This document shows, in pieces, positions 51,340-64,000 of a stretch of 64,000 nt of DNA; within the stretch, counting starts at the first letter, position 1; every line of letters begins with the position of its first letter. This stretch comes from Anaspis maculata (taxonomy: Eukaryota > Arthropoda > Insecta > Coleoptera > Scraptiidae). Where the stretch lies: the NCBI GenBank assembly GCA_949128115.1, contig OX421962.1, positions 8,030,262-8,094,261 of the forward strand. The letters run 5' to 3'. The notes beneath the pieces were generated by a model that ran no database searches, had not been told where the DNA came from, and saw nothing but the letters and a program-made list of their open reading frames with translations. The position numbers and the translations under genes are program-made.

Positions 51340-54120
51340 CAACCTAAATCCTCGAAACCCTCCTGAAATTCCTTTACGAGCTTCTAGAGTAGAGTGCTTC
51401 ATCCTGTCAAGTGTTCACGCTATCTTGACCTGTAGGTAAACCTTTATATCATACCATGTGATCGACAAAATTTGGAATTGGGATTAGATTCAAGTCGAAA
51501 AATTGGATTTGAAGTCGAACAATTGGACCATTCACCCATTTCAGTTGTAATCCAATTGATGAAAATTTTGTTCCCAAAGCCAACGGCAATTCCGAATTTT
51601 GAGGAACGCATGATACAAGCTCTGCAGCCTTCATAAAACTCCTGAATAATTTTACACATATATCATAAGTTCTACCAAAAAATCATTAAACCAATTATAA
51701 AGTCCTTGAATCCCACTTGAATGAATCTCTGGTAAAAATTTCGTTGCGAGCTTCTGGAATTTCATCCTTTTGAGTATGTTGGTGCCATATTTTATTGGCC
51801 TGTGAACCTCTTTACAAGCTCTGCAGCATCCATAAAACTCCTGAATAATTTCAGACAACTTATAAATTCTCCAACAAAATCATAAAACCAATTATAATGG
51901 TCTTGAATCCCTATCAAATGAACCTCTAGTGAGAATTCCTTTATGAGCTTCTGAAATGTAATTGTTTTGTGTGTTCATGTCATCTTATTGGCCTGTGAAC
52001 CTTTTGCATGAGCTCTGCAGCCTTCATTAAATTTCTGAATAATTTTACACAATTAAGAAATTCTGCAAAAAAAAATCATAAAACCACCAATTATGAAGTT
52101 CTTGAATCCCTAATAAATTGATCTCTAGTACAAATTTCTTGACAGGCTGAATAAATCAACAAAATTTATAAGTTTTGCAAAAGAAATCATGAAACCAATC
52201 AAAAAGTCTTTGAATCTCTGGTTTTATAAATTCTCCTATAAAACCATAAAACCATAAATTCTTGAAATTTCCCTAAAATTTCTTTGCGAGACTCTAGAGC
52301 TTCATCCTGCTGAGTGCCCGTGCAACCTTAGCCTCAACACAAGCTCTGTAGCCTCTATAAAACCTGCCCTGATATTTTTACACAATTCATAAATTATTCT
52401 TAATTATAACAAAATCCTTGAACCCATCCAAAAATTTCTTGACAAGTTTCTAAAGCATCACCTTTAAAGTGGCTGCGAAGTTTTTAGCTTTGAACTTTCA
52501 TACGAGCTCTGCAGCCTCCACAAAAGCACTGAATAATTTTGCGCAGTTTATACATTCTTCAATAAAACCATAAAACCATAATAAAATCCTTGAAACCCCA
52601 CTGCTATTTGTTGACAAGCTTCTAGAGCCGTAATCCTATTAAATTATCTTGCAATTTTCAGTTTCAAATCTTTTTGTACGCTTTTTGAAACCGTGAAACC
52701 ATAGTAAAACCGAACTCTTGAAACCCTCCTTTTGCAAGGATCTTTTAAAACTCAATCTTGCTCAAATGTTCACGCAATCTGTGTTCTGAATTAGGATACA
52801 AGCTCTGCAACCTTTATAAAAGCCCTAAATTTTGCACGGTTCAGAGATTCTTCAATAAAACTGTGAAGACCGTGAAAAGCCTTGAAGCCCCCGAGGAAGC
52901 CCCTAAAAAGTTGATGAGTTTCTAGAGATTCATTGTGTTTGTCTGTGCAACCTTTGCCGCTATACAAGCTCTGCAGCCTTCATGAAAATCCTAAATAATG
53001 TTGAACAACTTTGAAATTCTACAATAAAACCATGAAACCATAATGAAATCCTTGAAACTCCCCAACAATCTCTTACGATCTTCTAGAGATTTATCCTGCT
53101 AAACCACCTAGCAAGTTTAGCTTGTGAATCAGTATACAAGCTCTGCAACCTTCATAAAAGCCCTGAATCATTCTGCACAATTCATAGATTCCCCCATAAA
53201 ACCATGAAACCATCAATAAAATCCTTGGAACTTGAAATTGTTCATGAGCTTCTAGAGATCTTGAAGCTCTTCAATAAAACCATTGAACCATAATAAAACT
53301 CCTGAAACCCTCCAAATGGCGTTACAAGCTTCTAAACAGCTTTGTCCTGCTAAAATTGCATGCAACCTAGGCATATGTGAGGCTTGTGCAGAGGCTATCA
53401 GTATAAAAGCCGCTGCAACCTTTATTGAAGCCCTGAATTATTTTGCATATTTTACAAATTTTCCAATAAAACCATTGATAAAACCCATGAAACCTTTCCT
53501 AAAACATCGTTACAAGCTTGTAGAGCTTGCAGAGCTGTTCAGCTCTATTCTGCTGAATGTCAATTGAACCTTCATCAAAGGCCTGAATCATTTAGCACAG
53601 TTTATAGATTCTCCAATAAAACCCAGAAACAATCAATGAAATCCTCGAAACCCTCTAAAGTTAATTATGGGCTCCTAGCGCTTCATCCTGCCAAATACAC
53701 ATGCAGGCTTGGACTGTGAATCAGTATACAAGCTCTGCAGCCTTCATACAACCCCTGAATAATTTGCCACAATTTTAAAACTCTTCAATAAAACCACGAA
53801 ACCATGATAAAATCCTTGGAACTTTCCAACAAATCCTTGAGTAGTAGAGAAATCCTAACTAGGGTTCCATTCTTATTATGAGTGTTCATGCAACCGTGGC
53901 CTGTAAACCTTCACACAAGCTCTGCAGCTTTCGTGAAAGCCCTGAATAGTCTTCCACTCGGTATTCCACAATTTATAAAGTCTCCAATAAAACCATGAAA
54001 ACTTGAATGAAACCCTTGAAACTCTTCTGAAATTTTTTTACGAGCCTCTAGAGCTTGAACTCTTGTTATGTGTCCTCCGAGGTGTCCTCGCATCTTGGTC
54101 TATAACCGTTCATACAACAG
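51340..54120. repeat. Diverged tandem array, units of about 160-200 bp
   Basis: The block ACAAGCTCTGCAGCCTTCAT, followed by AAA-CCCTGAAT and by AATAAAACCATGAAACCA, recurs throughout. It is seen near 51619, 51816, 52011, 52342, 52502, 52799, 52966, 53140, 53735 and 53920, with spacings of about 160-200 bp or twice that. Copies differ at many positions, so the array is old. ORFs inside it are not convincing. I see no obvious transposon ends. Confidence 0.8.
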
Positions 54121-56888
54121 GTTCCAAAACTCTCTTAAAATTCCTTTAAACTTGAAGGTTCTATAACTTGTTATTATAACAATTTCTTATGTAACCTAAT
54201 CTAAAATAGGTACCCGAAAAGATTTGAAAACCTTTGATTCTATTTCCCAATAGGAGGTTTATTTCGATTTCTCCAATAGATACAAGGTGATGATTTGAGG
54301 GTTTTTATTCCCATACAAACTCTGTGGATGGCGTTCTGTAAGCCATGAAACTTTGATAAAATTCCAGTTATCCTCTTGTAATTCCTGAAAACTTCAATTA
54401 AATGTTGAAACACTTATCCTAAAACTTGCAAAGTCCGAAAATTCCCTGCTTTTGAAATTCTGGAGCACTGCTGAATACTCTTGAATATTCCTGAATCTTT
54501 CAGTCGTGATTGGACCGTGATAGGTGATTTTGAAAATAAATTTCAGGGATCTCGAAAATTTCAAAAAGCGACAATGTTCTTAAAATGGTGGGATTTTTTC
54601 AGGTGGTTCTAAATCGTGGCACAATTCTCTGGGACGTGTTCTCATGAAAGACATTATTGATCCAGGATGCCTACATTAGGGTCCGCTTCAATGTGAGTAC
54701 CGAGGTGAGTACCTACCTACTTACTCTTAATTTATTTTCACTGCGAAGGGACCTAAGTACTTGAACAGTTTAGGTACATACCTAGGTTTATTCAATAGGT
54801 TTATTCAATAATTTTGGATTGTTCTGTATTCAACTATTTCACCAATCTACTTTCTTTCACGAACGATTTCAAGATTTTCTTTTGAATTAAGTTAAGAATT
54901 GATATTATAGAAAAGTACCTAGATGCACTCCTATTAGCGACGTTTCTTACAAGACATGTAGAGTAATGTTGATAGTGGCGCTACCACGGCGCTACAGATC
55001 CGAATGTTGATTTTTCTTCAAATTTTCTGAGGGATCTCAAAAAAATCGGTTGTGTCACCCCAAAACTTCACCGACTAGTATCCAGGAACCTCTGGACATT
55101 TTTGTTCAAAACGTCCCTTCGGGTGGGAAGTTGGAATTGGAGAGAAAGATTCACAATACTTTGCAGGAAATTGGAAATTTTGTCAGGGAAATTTGAATTC
55201 TCCGGGAAAATCACAAATCTTATTCCAAAATCATCTTGTTGTAAAAATTGTCAAAATAAGCCTTCACTTTGAGCTCATGATCCAAGTCTGGTCTCGAAAA
55301 CCCAGGCCGGTTTTACATTTTCAACAGGAAAATTCCCGGATTGTTGGAAAAAAATTGTTGAAAAATGTTCAAAAATCAGTTAGCTCTTGTTTAAAAAAAA
55401 AATGATGAAAATGTGTTCACAAGATAAAAAGTTGGAAAATTTGCAGTTTTTCCAGAAAGGAAATCTCGAAAACGGTGGGTCCGATTTCGGAAATTTTACC
55501 GCCAAAAATAATTGATTCCTTTCTCCAACTTTCATTCCCAGCATGTCTGCATCTAAAATGAGTATTTCGTGGGGCTCACCGCATGTCGAAGGTAGCACTG
55601 CAGTTTTTTCAAATTCACGGAATGTGCAAATTTCATTTTGGAAAAATTACCTTTGGAAAATAGGAACCGTGTCGATTTTGAAAATAGGTCTAGACGACGC
55701 CCAACCCGATCTACTTTCGATATCAGTCGGATTTTTTTGAAAGAAGTCGATCCCCGAGCAGTAATGAATTTTTGAGTGGAGTCCTGCATCAAAAGCGAGT
55801 CGTCCTGGTCAAATCACGGGCCAGAGGCCCTCTTGGGTGGCAACGGCCAGGAGAAACTTTGAAAATTCATAACGCCCTACTGGAAAATGGTGGAGAACTG
55901 CAACTGCAGATTCAATTTGACTCTTTTTGTTGTGTTGCTTCTTGCCAAATTTGGTTCCAATCCATCGAGTAGATTTTGAATAATTTAATGGTGAAGTTTT
56001 GGACTTTGACAGTTTTTATTATTTGACAGATGACAGATAGGGCAATACTTCCAACTGATCTGTATACATACAGTTTTCCAAGGGCTTTCAAATGACATAC
56101 TGCAAGTCAAGTTCCGTGAGGTATAGCTTCTGACGTTTGTTGGTAGTGACACGTTTGCTTGACAGATGACAGCCAAAAACTAATGGGCTCATTCCAGGCT
56201 GGGACCATGTCTGTGTAACAAATTTCAAGTCGATCGGATTATTGGTGCGGCAGTTATCGTGAGAGATTACAGACACTTACCCCCCCCCCCCGTCACCTCA
56301 CTGACCACTTTATTTCAATGACATGTGACATACGTCAAGTACAAGAACAAATGCATTATATCATAAAGAATCTAGGTAGGCACTTTAGAAGTGATAGCCA
56401 CAGAAAATGATAATGCTTAGTTGCAGAGAAAAGTCGAGAGAAAAATAAACAATTTGCAAATAAGACGCATATTAGGTGCCTGATTGAATAATTGACTGTT
56501 TTGTTTGCAGAAAATTCCCCAGATCAATATTGTTTATTCACATGCTGCATCCTCCGAGCTCAAAAGAAATACCTAGATATAATAGGTATGTCAGCTTACA
56601 TACCATTAGTTTTATTTTCATCTATTCATTGAATAATTTCAGCAATGACTTGGAAAAACACACAAAGTGTTCAAAGCATGCAAGTAATAAATAAAAATAC
56701 TATAGTTGGAGTAGGTAATAAGTGTAGGAATACTAATTAGATAGCCAGTAAATTTTCACCGCAGATATTTGAAAAACTAAAAAAGTTGATGATCTATACT
56801 GGTCGAAATTTGAAGTGGGTCACTCAAAAAATGGTTCGGTTTTTACTCTCTGCCAATGTCTTGAAAATCATCGGATTTTGAAATAACT
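54121..56888. other. No gene seen; one C homopolymer
   Basis: Long AT-rich stretch. Short ORFs at 55193-55405, 55543-55740 and 55772-55972 lack domains or splice context. A C run lies at about 56279-56292. I could not identify inverted or tandem repeats comparable to the flanking regions. Confidence 0.45.
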
Positions 56889-57469
56889 CACACCAACTTC
56901 AAGATAAATCCTTCTACTTTCATCATCTGCAAGTGATTGTTGGTTCGTGCTAGCGATATGTTTAATACAGGGTGATAAAGAATGCTTTGTAATTTTGTAC
57001 TTTTTTGCAATGGTACAGAAACTTTCGTGGCCACCCTGTAATTTTGGATTTTGCTGTATTTGGTAACCAATAGTATGGGGAACTCATAGGTTTTTTGCTT
57101 GATGCTCCAGGTTGCATAGTTACAGAAATACGATTTTTTTTCATGAAGTGATTTTTCGCGCTACGCTGCTTCTAATTTTCACAGGTGACTTCAAATATTC
57201 AATCAAGTAGGTAACTAGGTATTCAAAATAAGTTGATTAATTTGACAGTTATTAATGTTGCTATAAACAGTTTTTCTCTGAGTTTAGCAAAAATGACTTT
57301 GAAAATTGTAACAATAACAATACCTAATAATAAATGTAACATGGAAATATTAGGAATGAATCTTTCGTGAATAATTAAATCAACTCAATGATATGGCTAA
57401 ACTTATCGTCCGATGTCAATCCAATTGAGCACATATGAGATGCTCTCCGAAGAAGACTGTCAGCATTAC

Positions 57470-57622
57470 CAGTATAACTCACTACAAGACAAGAACTTAC
57501 TGGATGCTCTAACCGCGAAGTGGAGAGAAATCCCTGTGGCAACTATCAATAACCTGTTCAAAGGTATGTTTAGATCCTACCAAAAAGTAGTGCGGTCCAG
57601 ACCAGGTCCAACTTTGTATTGA
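57470..57622 (+). pseudogene. Tc1/mariner transposase C-terminal relic
   Basis: The frame ending at 57622 has LLDALTAKWREIPVATINNL followed by a GMFRSYQKVVRSRPG-like tail and a final tyrosine. It resembles the end of Tc1-family transposases, with its W-x-x-IP, I-x-x-L and basic VI-x-x-x-G blocks. The first part of the frame (from 57413) does not match. It lies in the segment of the left arm that has no counterpart in the right arm, so it came in after the palindrome formed. Confidence 0.55.
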
Positions 57623-58602
57623 AATATTTTGCCCCGTTCATTTTCATTGCTCATAATTTAAATATAATTAAAAAAAATTTCGTATAAATCAACGTGATAA
57701 AGTAACTAAATATGAAAAAAATAGTTATTTATGTACCATGGGCATAAAGTGCCACTTTTTTTCCCCGCTGTGCGAGATTGCGACCGAGGCCGTAGGCCGA
57801 GGGAAGCAAGCACAAGGGGAAACAAGCGAATATGCCTCATGGGCATGAGGCTCAGTAGCGCACTTCCTTTTTGGAGGATTAGTGAACGCAAGATGTTAAG
57901 TGATTAGGGTTCTACCGTCTTGGGCAAAAAATTGCAATATGGCGGCCAAAATATCGACAGAATCATGAAATTCGGCTTGAAAATCAAAATGATCGTACTA
58001 GACAAGGGTAAGTTCCAAGTTTCATGAAAATCGTTCCACTAACAAGAGATTTCAATATGGCAGCCAAGATGGCGGCAGAATTATGAAACTCAGCTTGAAA
58101 ATAGGAATGATTGTACGAGACAAGCGTAACTCTCAAGTTTCATGAAAATCCTTCCACTTATAAGAGATTTTAATATGGCGGCCAAGATGGTGGGGCAATC
58201 ATGAAATTTGGCTTGAAAATAAGAATGATCGTACTAGACAAGGGTAAGTTTCAAGTTTCATGACAATCGTTCCACTAATAAGAAATTTCAATATGGCAGC
58301 CAAGATGGCGGCCGAATTATGAAAGCCAACCTGCCTATTTGGTCCTTGAGGACCTAAGCTATCCACCGGATAAAGTTCAATCTTCAAGGGCTGTAGCTTT
58401 ATTTCCAGAGGAGAAGTTCAACTTCATCGAAGTGCACAGGAGATCTCTGTTTTTTGAGAATAATGATAACGATGTATGGATAACAAAAATAGTGCCCATT
58501 GGCCACCCTTGGGGACATCAGCTATTAATCGGAAAAAAGTTCCAAGACTCTTGTTTCAATTCTCGAGAAGGAGTACAGCGTCTTAATTTCTGCACGGACT
58601 CG

Positions 58603-58609
58603 GACAGGC

Positions 58610-58647
<38 letters not shown>
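58603..58647. repeat. CAGA microsatellite, left arm
   Basis: A run of CAGA tetranucleotides. The inverted partner is the CTGT run at 61441-61512. The runs differ in length between arms. Confidence 0.9.
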
Positions 58648-58649
<2 letters not shown>

Positions 58650-59703
58650 CGGCCACATAAGCGTCATTCTGTTACTTATATAAAAAAATGTTCTCCAACT
58701 GATTTCGACCTCCTGAACACTAATATCGGGTTCACTTTTGAATTGGAACATTTCTTTTTTATCGAAAAACCGACAAAATGGTAGCCTTGTCACATGATTT
58801 TTCGTGATACCTACCTACTTTTTTTTTGTTATTGAGCGAACATCTTTCGTAATTTGAGTGCCATAATCCTTCAGGTACCTAGTATTGACTATTTCAAAAT
58901 GTTCAATTACTATTTCGGCACGTCTGATTTTAAATTTGTAGGGTCGTGTAATATGCGCCGAGCCGTGGCTTTGCGGTCGTTTTCAAAAATTGATAACAAT
59001 TGACCCAACGGTCGGATCGAAGTGGGGTTTTTGTCAAAAGAAAGTTCAAATTGTTCTCTAAATATAATGCCGTACATGCAGTGATGTATTTCATTAAGAA
59101 ATTGTAGTTGCCTGCATATCGCAACTTTCTACATCTTACCGCGAATGCCAGCACTTGATCGGCGAAGCCGCCCTACACCAAAATGTTATTTTTGTAATTG
59201 TTCATGATTATTTCGGCAAAATTTTTCTTGATTCGCGTACCAAGGCCATGAGCTACCCATTCGAGTTGAAATATTTTCTGTATTGAATTTCGTTTTGTTC
59301 GGAGGAAAGGATATCAAGCACCAGCAAGCAACGAATAAATCATTTGCGGCCTCGCCGTAGTTTCGGAGTCATTTTCAAAAATTAATAACTACTAATCGGC
59401 ACCTCGCACCGATGTGAAATTTTCATTAAAATAAAGTTCAAATCATTCTCTAAATATAACTCCGCATATGTATTATGGTAAAATGATAAGATCGGGTACT
59501 TCCTCGCATGTGATAACTTTCGAGATCAGGCCGGCTTCTGAAATGCAGCATTCAACGGCGATGCCGCGTCACACTAAATTGTTATTATTGTCATTGTTTA
59601 TTATTATTTCGTCAAGATTTTTCTTGGTTCGGGATACAAGGTCATGAGCTACCCAATGGAGTAAAAATTTTTCGCAAAAACCTTTTCGTCTAGGACTAGA
59701 TGC

Positions 59704-59772
59704 GGGGACGGACGGACGGACGGACGGACGGACGGACGGATGGACGGACGGACGGACGGACGGACGGACGGA
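59704..59772. repeat. GGAC tetranucleotide repeat
   Basis: About 17 GGAC units with one GGAT variant, near the centre of the palindrome. The opposite arm keeps only a few GTCC units near 60370-60385. Confidence 0.9.
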
Positions 59773-61440
59773 CAAAGCGAGGACAAAAGCGCCTTCCCGT
59801 TTGGAGAAGTGCGCTAAAAACGCACTTTAGCCCAAGGTGCATACAATGTTTTTTGCACTGGCTAGTGCAAGACTGGAAATTTCGAGTCATTGAGTCGTTG
59901 AAAAATTGTCATGACAGCGCTGATTACTTGGTTGTACGGTACGTCGCACGATCTACCATGCGATCAACAAAATTCGGAATTGAGGTAGGCTGTGCTTCGA
60001 AAGCAGCTTGACATCCTGTCACCTATCTTGAACACGTAACTGCCGGGGCCCCATCGCTTACTAGTATAAAACAGGTATTTATTAGTTTTGGTAAACGTAC
60101 TAATTTTGTTGTTCTTGTAGTCTTTCGTGTTCCCGACCAATTGAAGTCCATTTTGCATCGCATCAAGTAGTTACGACAAAATAGAAGGTGACGTCTCCTC
60201 TGACGGATCAAGAGCGCTCGTTGCCATGACGACTTTTTTGCCCAAGGGCTTAAAAGAGTCACTTTAGGCCCTGTTTTGAGGTCGTAAAATAACGCATTAA
60301 TTATAGGTAGTGCAAAAACATATTTTTAGCGCACTTCTCCAAACGGGAAGGCGGTTTTGTTTTCGCTTTGTCCGTCCGTCCGTCACAGCATCTAGTCCTA
60401 GACGAAAAGGTTTTTGCGAAAAATTTTCACTGCAATGGGTAGCTCATGACCTTGTATCCCGAACCAAGAAAAATCTCGACGAAATAATGATAAACAATTA
60501 CAATAATAACAAATTAGTGTGACGCGGCATCGCCGTTGAATGCTGCATTACAGAAGCCGGCCTGATCTCGAAAGTTATCACATGCGATCAAGTACCCGTT
60601 CTTATCATTTTACAATAATACATGTGGGGAGTTATATTTAGAGGAGAGTTTGAACTTAATTTTAATGAAAATTCCACATCAGTGCGAGGAACCAGTCAAT
60701 AGTTATGAATTTTTGAAAATGACTCCGAAGCTACGGCTCGGCCGCAAAAGATTATTCGTTGCTTGCTGGTGCTTGATATTCTTTTCTCCGAACAAAACGG
60801 AATCCAATACAGAAAATATTTCAACTTGAATGGGTAGCTCATGGCCTTGGTACGCGAACCAAGAAAAATCTTTCCGAAATAATCATAAACAATTACAATG
60901 ATAACATTTTGGTGTAAGGCGGCTTCGCCGATTAAGTGCTGGAATTCGCATTTAGATGTTGAAAGTTACGATATGCGGGTAGCTACATGTTTTTATGAAA
61001 GTACATCCCTACATGTACGGGAAAATATTTAGAGAACAATTTTAACTTTCTTTTGACAAAAACTCCACCTCGATACGACCTTCGGGTCAATTGTTATGAA
61101 TTTTTGAAAACGGCCGCAAAACTACGGCTCGGCGCATATACGCGTCTTTACAAATTTAAAATCAGACGTGCCATTAACACTATTTAACATTTTGAAATAG
61201 GCATTACTAGGTACCTGAAGGATAATGGCACTCAAACTATGAAACATGTTTGCTCAATAACAAAAAAAATTAGGTAGGTATCAGTAAAAATCATGTGAGA
61301 GACTACCATTTTCTCGGTTTTTCGATAAAAAAAGAATTGTTCCGATTCAAAAATAAACCCGATATTCGTGTTCAGGAGGTCGAAATCAGTAGGAAAACAT
61401 TCTTTTATAAGTAAGAGAATGACGCTTATGTGGCCGGTTC

Positions 61441-61512
<72 letters not shown>
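61441..61512. repeat. CTGT microsatellite, right arm
   Basis: A run of CTGT units with one TTGT, the counterpart of the CAGA run at 58603-58647. Confidence 0.9.
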
Positions 61513-61515
<3 letters not shown>

Positions 61516-62540
61516 CGTGTAGAAACTAGGATGATGTACTCCTTCTCGAGAATTGAAGCAAGAGCCTTGGAACTTTTTCCGATGGATAGCTGGTGTCCCC
61601 CAAGGGTGGCCAACGGGCACTATTTTTGTTATCCATACATCGTTATCATTATTATCAAAAAACAGAGATCTCCTGTGCACTTCGAAGAAGTTGAACTTCT
61701 TTTCGGGAAATAAAGCTACAGCCCTTAAAAATTGAACTTTATCCGATGGATAGCTTAGGTCCTCAAGGACCAAATAGGCAGATTGGCTTTCATAATTCCG
61801 CCACCATCTTGGCTGCCATATTGGAATCTCTTATTAGTGGAACGATTGTCATGAAACTTGAAACTTATCCTTGTCTAGTACGATCATTCGTATTTTCAAG
61901 CTGCATTTTATGATTCTGCCGCCACCTTGGCTGCCATATTGAAATTTCTTATTAGTGTAACAATTTCCATGAAACTTGGAACTGACCTTTGTCTCGTAAG
62001 ATCATTTTTATTCTCAAGCCAAATTTCATGATTTCGCCACCATCTTCGCCGCCATATTGAAATCTCGTATAAGTGGAAAGATTTTCATGAAACTTGGAAC
62101 TTACCCTTGTCTAGTACGATCATTCTGATTTTCAAGCCGAATTTCATTATTCTGCCGAAATTTTGGCCGCCATATTGAAATTGTTTGCCCAAATAACGGT
62201 AGAGTAGAACCCTATAGTTACTTAACATCTTGCGTTCACTAATCCTTCAAAAAGGAAGTGCGCTACTGAGCCTCATGCCCATAAGGCATGTTCGCTTGTT
62301 GTTACTAAGCAACGGAGACGTAGAGCATCAAACTAAGAAAATATGAATTTCTTATACTATTGACTACCCCATACAAAGAATCTCAAAATTATAGGGTGGC
62401 TGGGTGGCCAGCGGCCACAAAAGTTCTTGCACCATTTCAAAAAAGTACAAAATTGCAAGGTATCCTTCACCAACCTGTATTAAGCCCATCGCTGTCACAA
62501 GCTAACAAGCATTCACAGATGGTGATAGTAGGAAGATTTG

Positions 62541-62690
62541 GGTTCCTGGGAAGAAGTGGGTTGGGGGGGGGGGGGGGGCAGGCGAAATTTCTTTGAATGA
62601 TAATACTGATGATATTACGTATTTTCACCAACTGAAGCAAGAAGAACGACCAAAACAAACACAAATTGAGCTTCTTGCTTAACTCCAAAC
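62541..62690. other. Short spacer with G homopolymer
   Basis: Contains a G-rich run at about 62561-62578. No gene. Confidence 0.5.
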
Positions 62691-63096
62691 AAAAGCTTTT
62701 CTAAATTGGAGTAAAGCTAAAAGTCTTTCCACAATAATTTTTTATATTTCATTTTTCTTGAATGTTGCCGACCGGTTTCGCCAATCTGATTGGCATCAAC
62801 TGGGTGGTACAAAAAAAAGTGTAGAAATTGTAAAAATCTGAATGTCAGAATTGAAAATTTTGTAATGTAATGTAAATTTCATCAATTTTGACATTCAGAT
62901 TTTTACAATTTTTACACCCTCTTTGTACAGCCCAGTTGATGCCAACCAGATTGGCGAGACCGGTCGGCAATATTCAAGGAAAATCAAATATAAAAAAACA
63001 TTGTGAAAAGCCTTTTAGCTCTACTCCAATTTATACAACAACTATTCCACTTCAAGTTTATGGAAACTTTCTACATTAAAAAAAAGCTTTTCTAGC
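62691..63096. repeat. Foldback element, about 400 bp
   Basis: AAAGCTTTTCTAAATTGGAG pairs with sequence around 63030 and the final AAAGCTTTTCT. The inner parts are strongly complementary (GCCGACCGGTTTCGCCAATC with its partner near 62960, and AATCTGAATGTCA / TGACATTCAGATT). The short ORF at 62888-63079 is arm sequence. Confidence 0.8.
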
Positions 63097-64000
63097 TTTT
63101 GCGGATGCGACGTCCTATTACTAAAGCAGTAGCTTTTCAGTGAATTTCTTCTTCTGCCAGTGTGAAATCGCTTTTCTTCAAGTTTCTGAAATATTTGGGA
63201 ATGAATTCTGCTAGCTCTTTCAGGCAGGCATTAAACAAATCGGGTTTTGGTTTTTGGGTTTTTCAACTTTTTTTATTTTTTTTTTGTGTTAGTGGATCTT
63301 GATGAAGAGAGAAATACTCGCACTCACGGGCCCCCCACGGGGCTCCGGGCTCCGATGATATATCACCTCCTGAACCACCCTCTCGGTGGCACTGAGTATA
63401 TGTGAGAGTCCTCTGTACGCTCAGCCTTTCAGCCTCTAAATCGAAGCCGGTGATGATTTTCTTCTAACTGGCATTTGAAGACATTACTGCATATCTTCAT
63501 TTGAACAGGCGGCGAAAGAAAAAAATTTCTTTTAGGATGTAGGTACTCTTTACAAGGAAAATATTTCTGATGCAAATAGAGGCCCTAGGATGGCGCGCGT
63601 GAAATTTGACGATATTCTTCTGTGATTAGTGCCTGTTTCTCAAAATTTTTCGTTACCAATTCATGTGATGATATCGAATCAATTTCATTGAATGCCACTT
63701 GGAAGAAATTCACTTGCTCCGTTTATTGGCCCTAAAGCGGAGCCGCTCTGGTCGTACAGAGTGCTCTTAAGTAGGTTTTGGCATGTAGGTACTTGAATAT
63801 AAACAATTTTTTTTCTTCTAATATCTTATTTGTGATTGATGATGGAAACTAATACATAGTAACTTTCAATTTAATTACCTATTGACACGCAAGGATGTTA
63901 TTGACCACGTGATCTCGTGCGGTTAATATCCATCTAGTAATTCCCACAGTGATTGATGCAAGCAGGTACACAACATACATGCCTAGCTTGAATGAATCGT
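63097..64000. other. No gene seen
   Basis: Contains a locally GC-rich segment near 63325-63400 (CCCCCCACGGGGCTCC context) in otherwise AT-rich sequence. No ORF, RNA gene or inverted repeat could be supported before the window ends. Confidence 0.45.

Larger units (their letters stand above)
56905..62540. repeat. 5.6-kb palindromic element
   Basis: Left segments about 56905-57120, 57800-58700, 58930-59300 and 59500-59775 have inverted partners at about 62330-62540, 61400-62310, 60720-61160 and 60310-60580. Shared blocks include AGTAGCGCACTTCCTTTTTG and TTGGTCCTTGAGGACC. A loop of about 500 bp lies near 59830-60300. The arms carry simple repeats (GGAC and CAGA types) and similar open frames on both arms. 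The left arm has an extra segment (57120-57800) holding a transposase relic. Confidence 0.85.

Noticed and set aside
59569..60011. ORFs with repeated PSVRPSVR or DGRTDGRT
   Set aside because: Translations of the GGAC tetranucleotide repeat in the palindrome; no other coding evidence.
63325..63400. Possible tRNA or structured RNA in a GC-rich patch
   Set aside because: No cloverleaf, A/B box or other RNA family signature could be recognised.

Overview
The window looks like an AT-rich, transposon-dense arthropod genome, most likely an insect and possibly a hemipteran. This is inferred from spliced genes, the recurring GTAGGTACCTACC-type simple sequence, and the kinds of transposons present; the species cannot be named from the sequence. 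Only two genes look like ordinary host genes. One is a two-exon nuclear gene for mitochondrial ribosomal protein S2 (48464-49441). The other is an intronless gene for a protein with 16 C2H2 zinc fingers (23438-25645, minus strand). Nearly everything else is mobile DNA, much of it in long inverted repeats and often nested.

Region by region. 1-6.3 kb: foldback repeats. 6.28-20.02 kb: an old foldback element whose loop has been entered by an 11.27-kb element (7078-18343). That inner element has 5'-AG termini, a 6-bp target duplication (CACGAT on both sides) and two inverted arms of 3.55 kb each. Its arms and loop carry a double-jelly-roll capsid-like gene (broken), a small possible OB-fold protein (identical in both arms), an unknown small ORF, an intact HTH/acidic protein and a 39-bp satellite. 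The target-site size, termini and capsid-like gene point to a non-autonomous relative of Polinton/Maverick or adintovirus-type elements. This is the most interesting object in the window.

20-28 kb: foldbacks, a PIF/Harbinger deletion derivative with a TAA target duplication, the zinc-finger gene and a Tc1/mariner relic at a TA site. 28.2-34.4 kb: an apparently intact Metaviridae-type (Ty3/gypsy) LTR retrotransposon. Its two 232-bp LTRs are identical by eye, and it sits inside a MITE with a 4-bp CTTT duplication. 35.6-37.9 kb: a palindromic element holding a THAP zinc-finger relic.

38.2-48.2 kb: one PIF/Harbinger transposon expanded to about 10 kb by nested insertions. Its Myb/SANT-like gene is intact with three exons. 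Its transposase gene on the opposite strand is split by MITEs and frameshifted. A MITE family with GGGTGCTTTCC termini and 3-bp duplications occurs around and inside it and may be its dependent family.

48.2-64 kb: the ribosomal protein gene, a 1.2-kb foldback, a diverged tandem array (51.3-54.1 kb), a 5.6-kb palindrome (56.9-62.5 kb) and a small foldback. In this window the transposon genes form recognisable sets (capsid-like/HTH/OB-like, Myb/transposase, gag-pol); the two host genes show no functional link to them.
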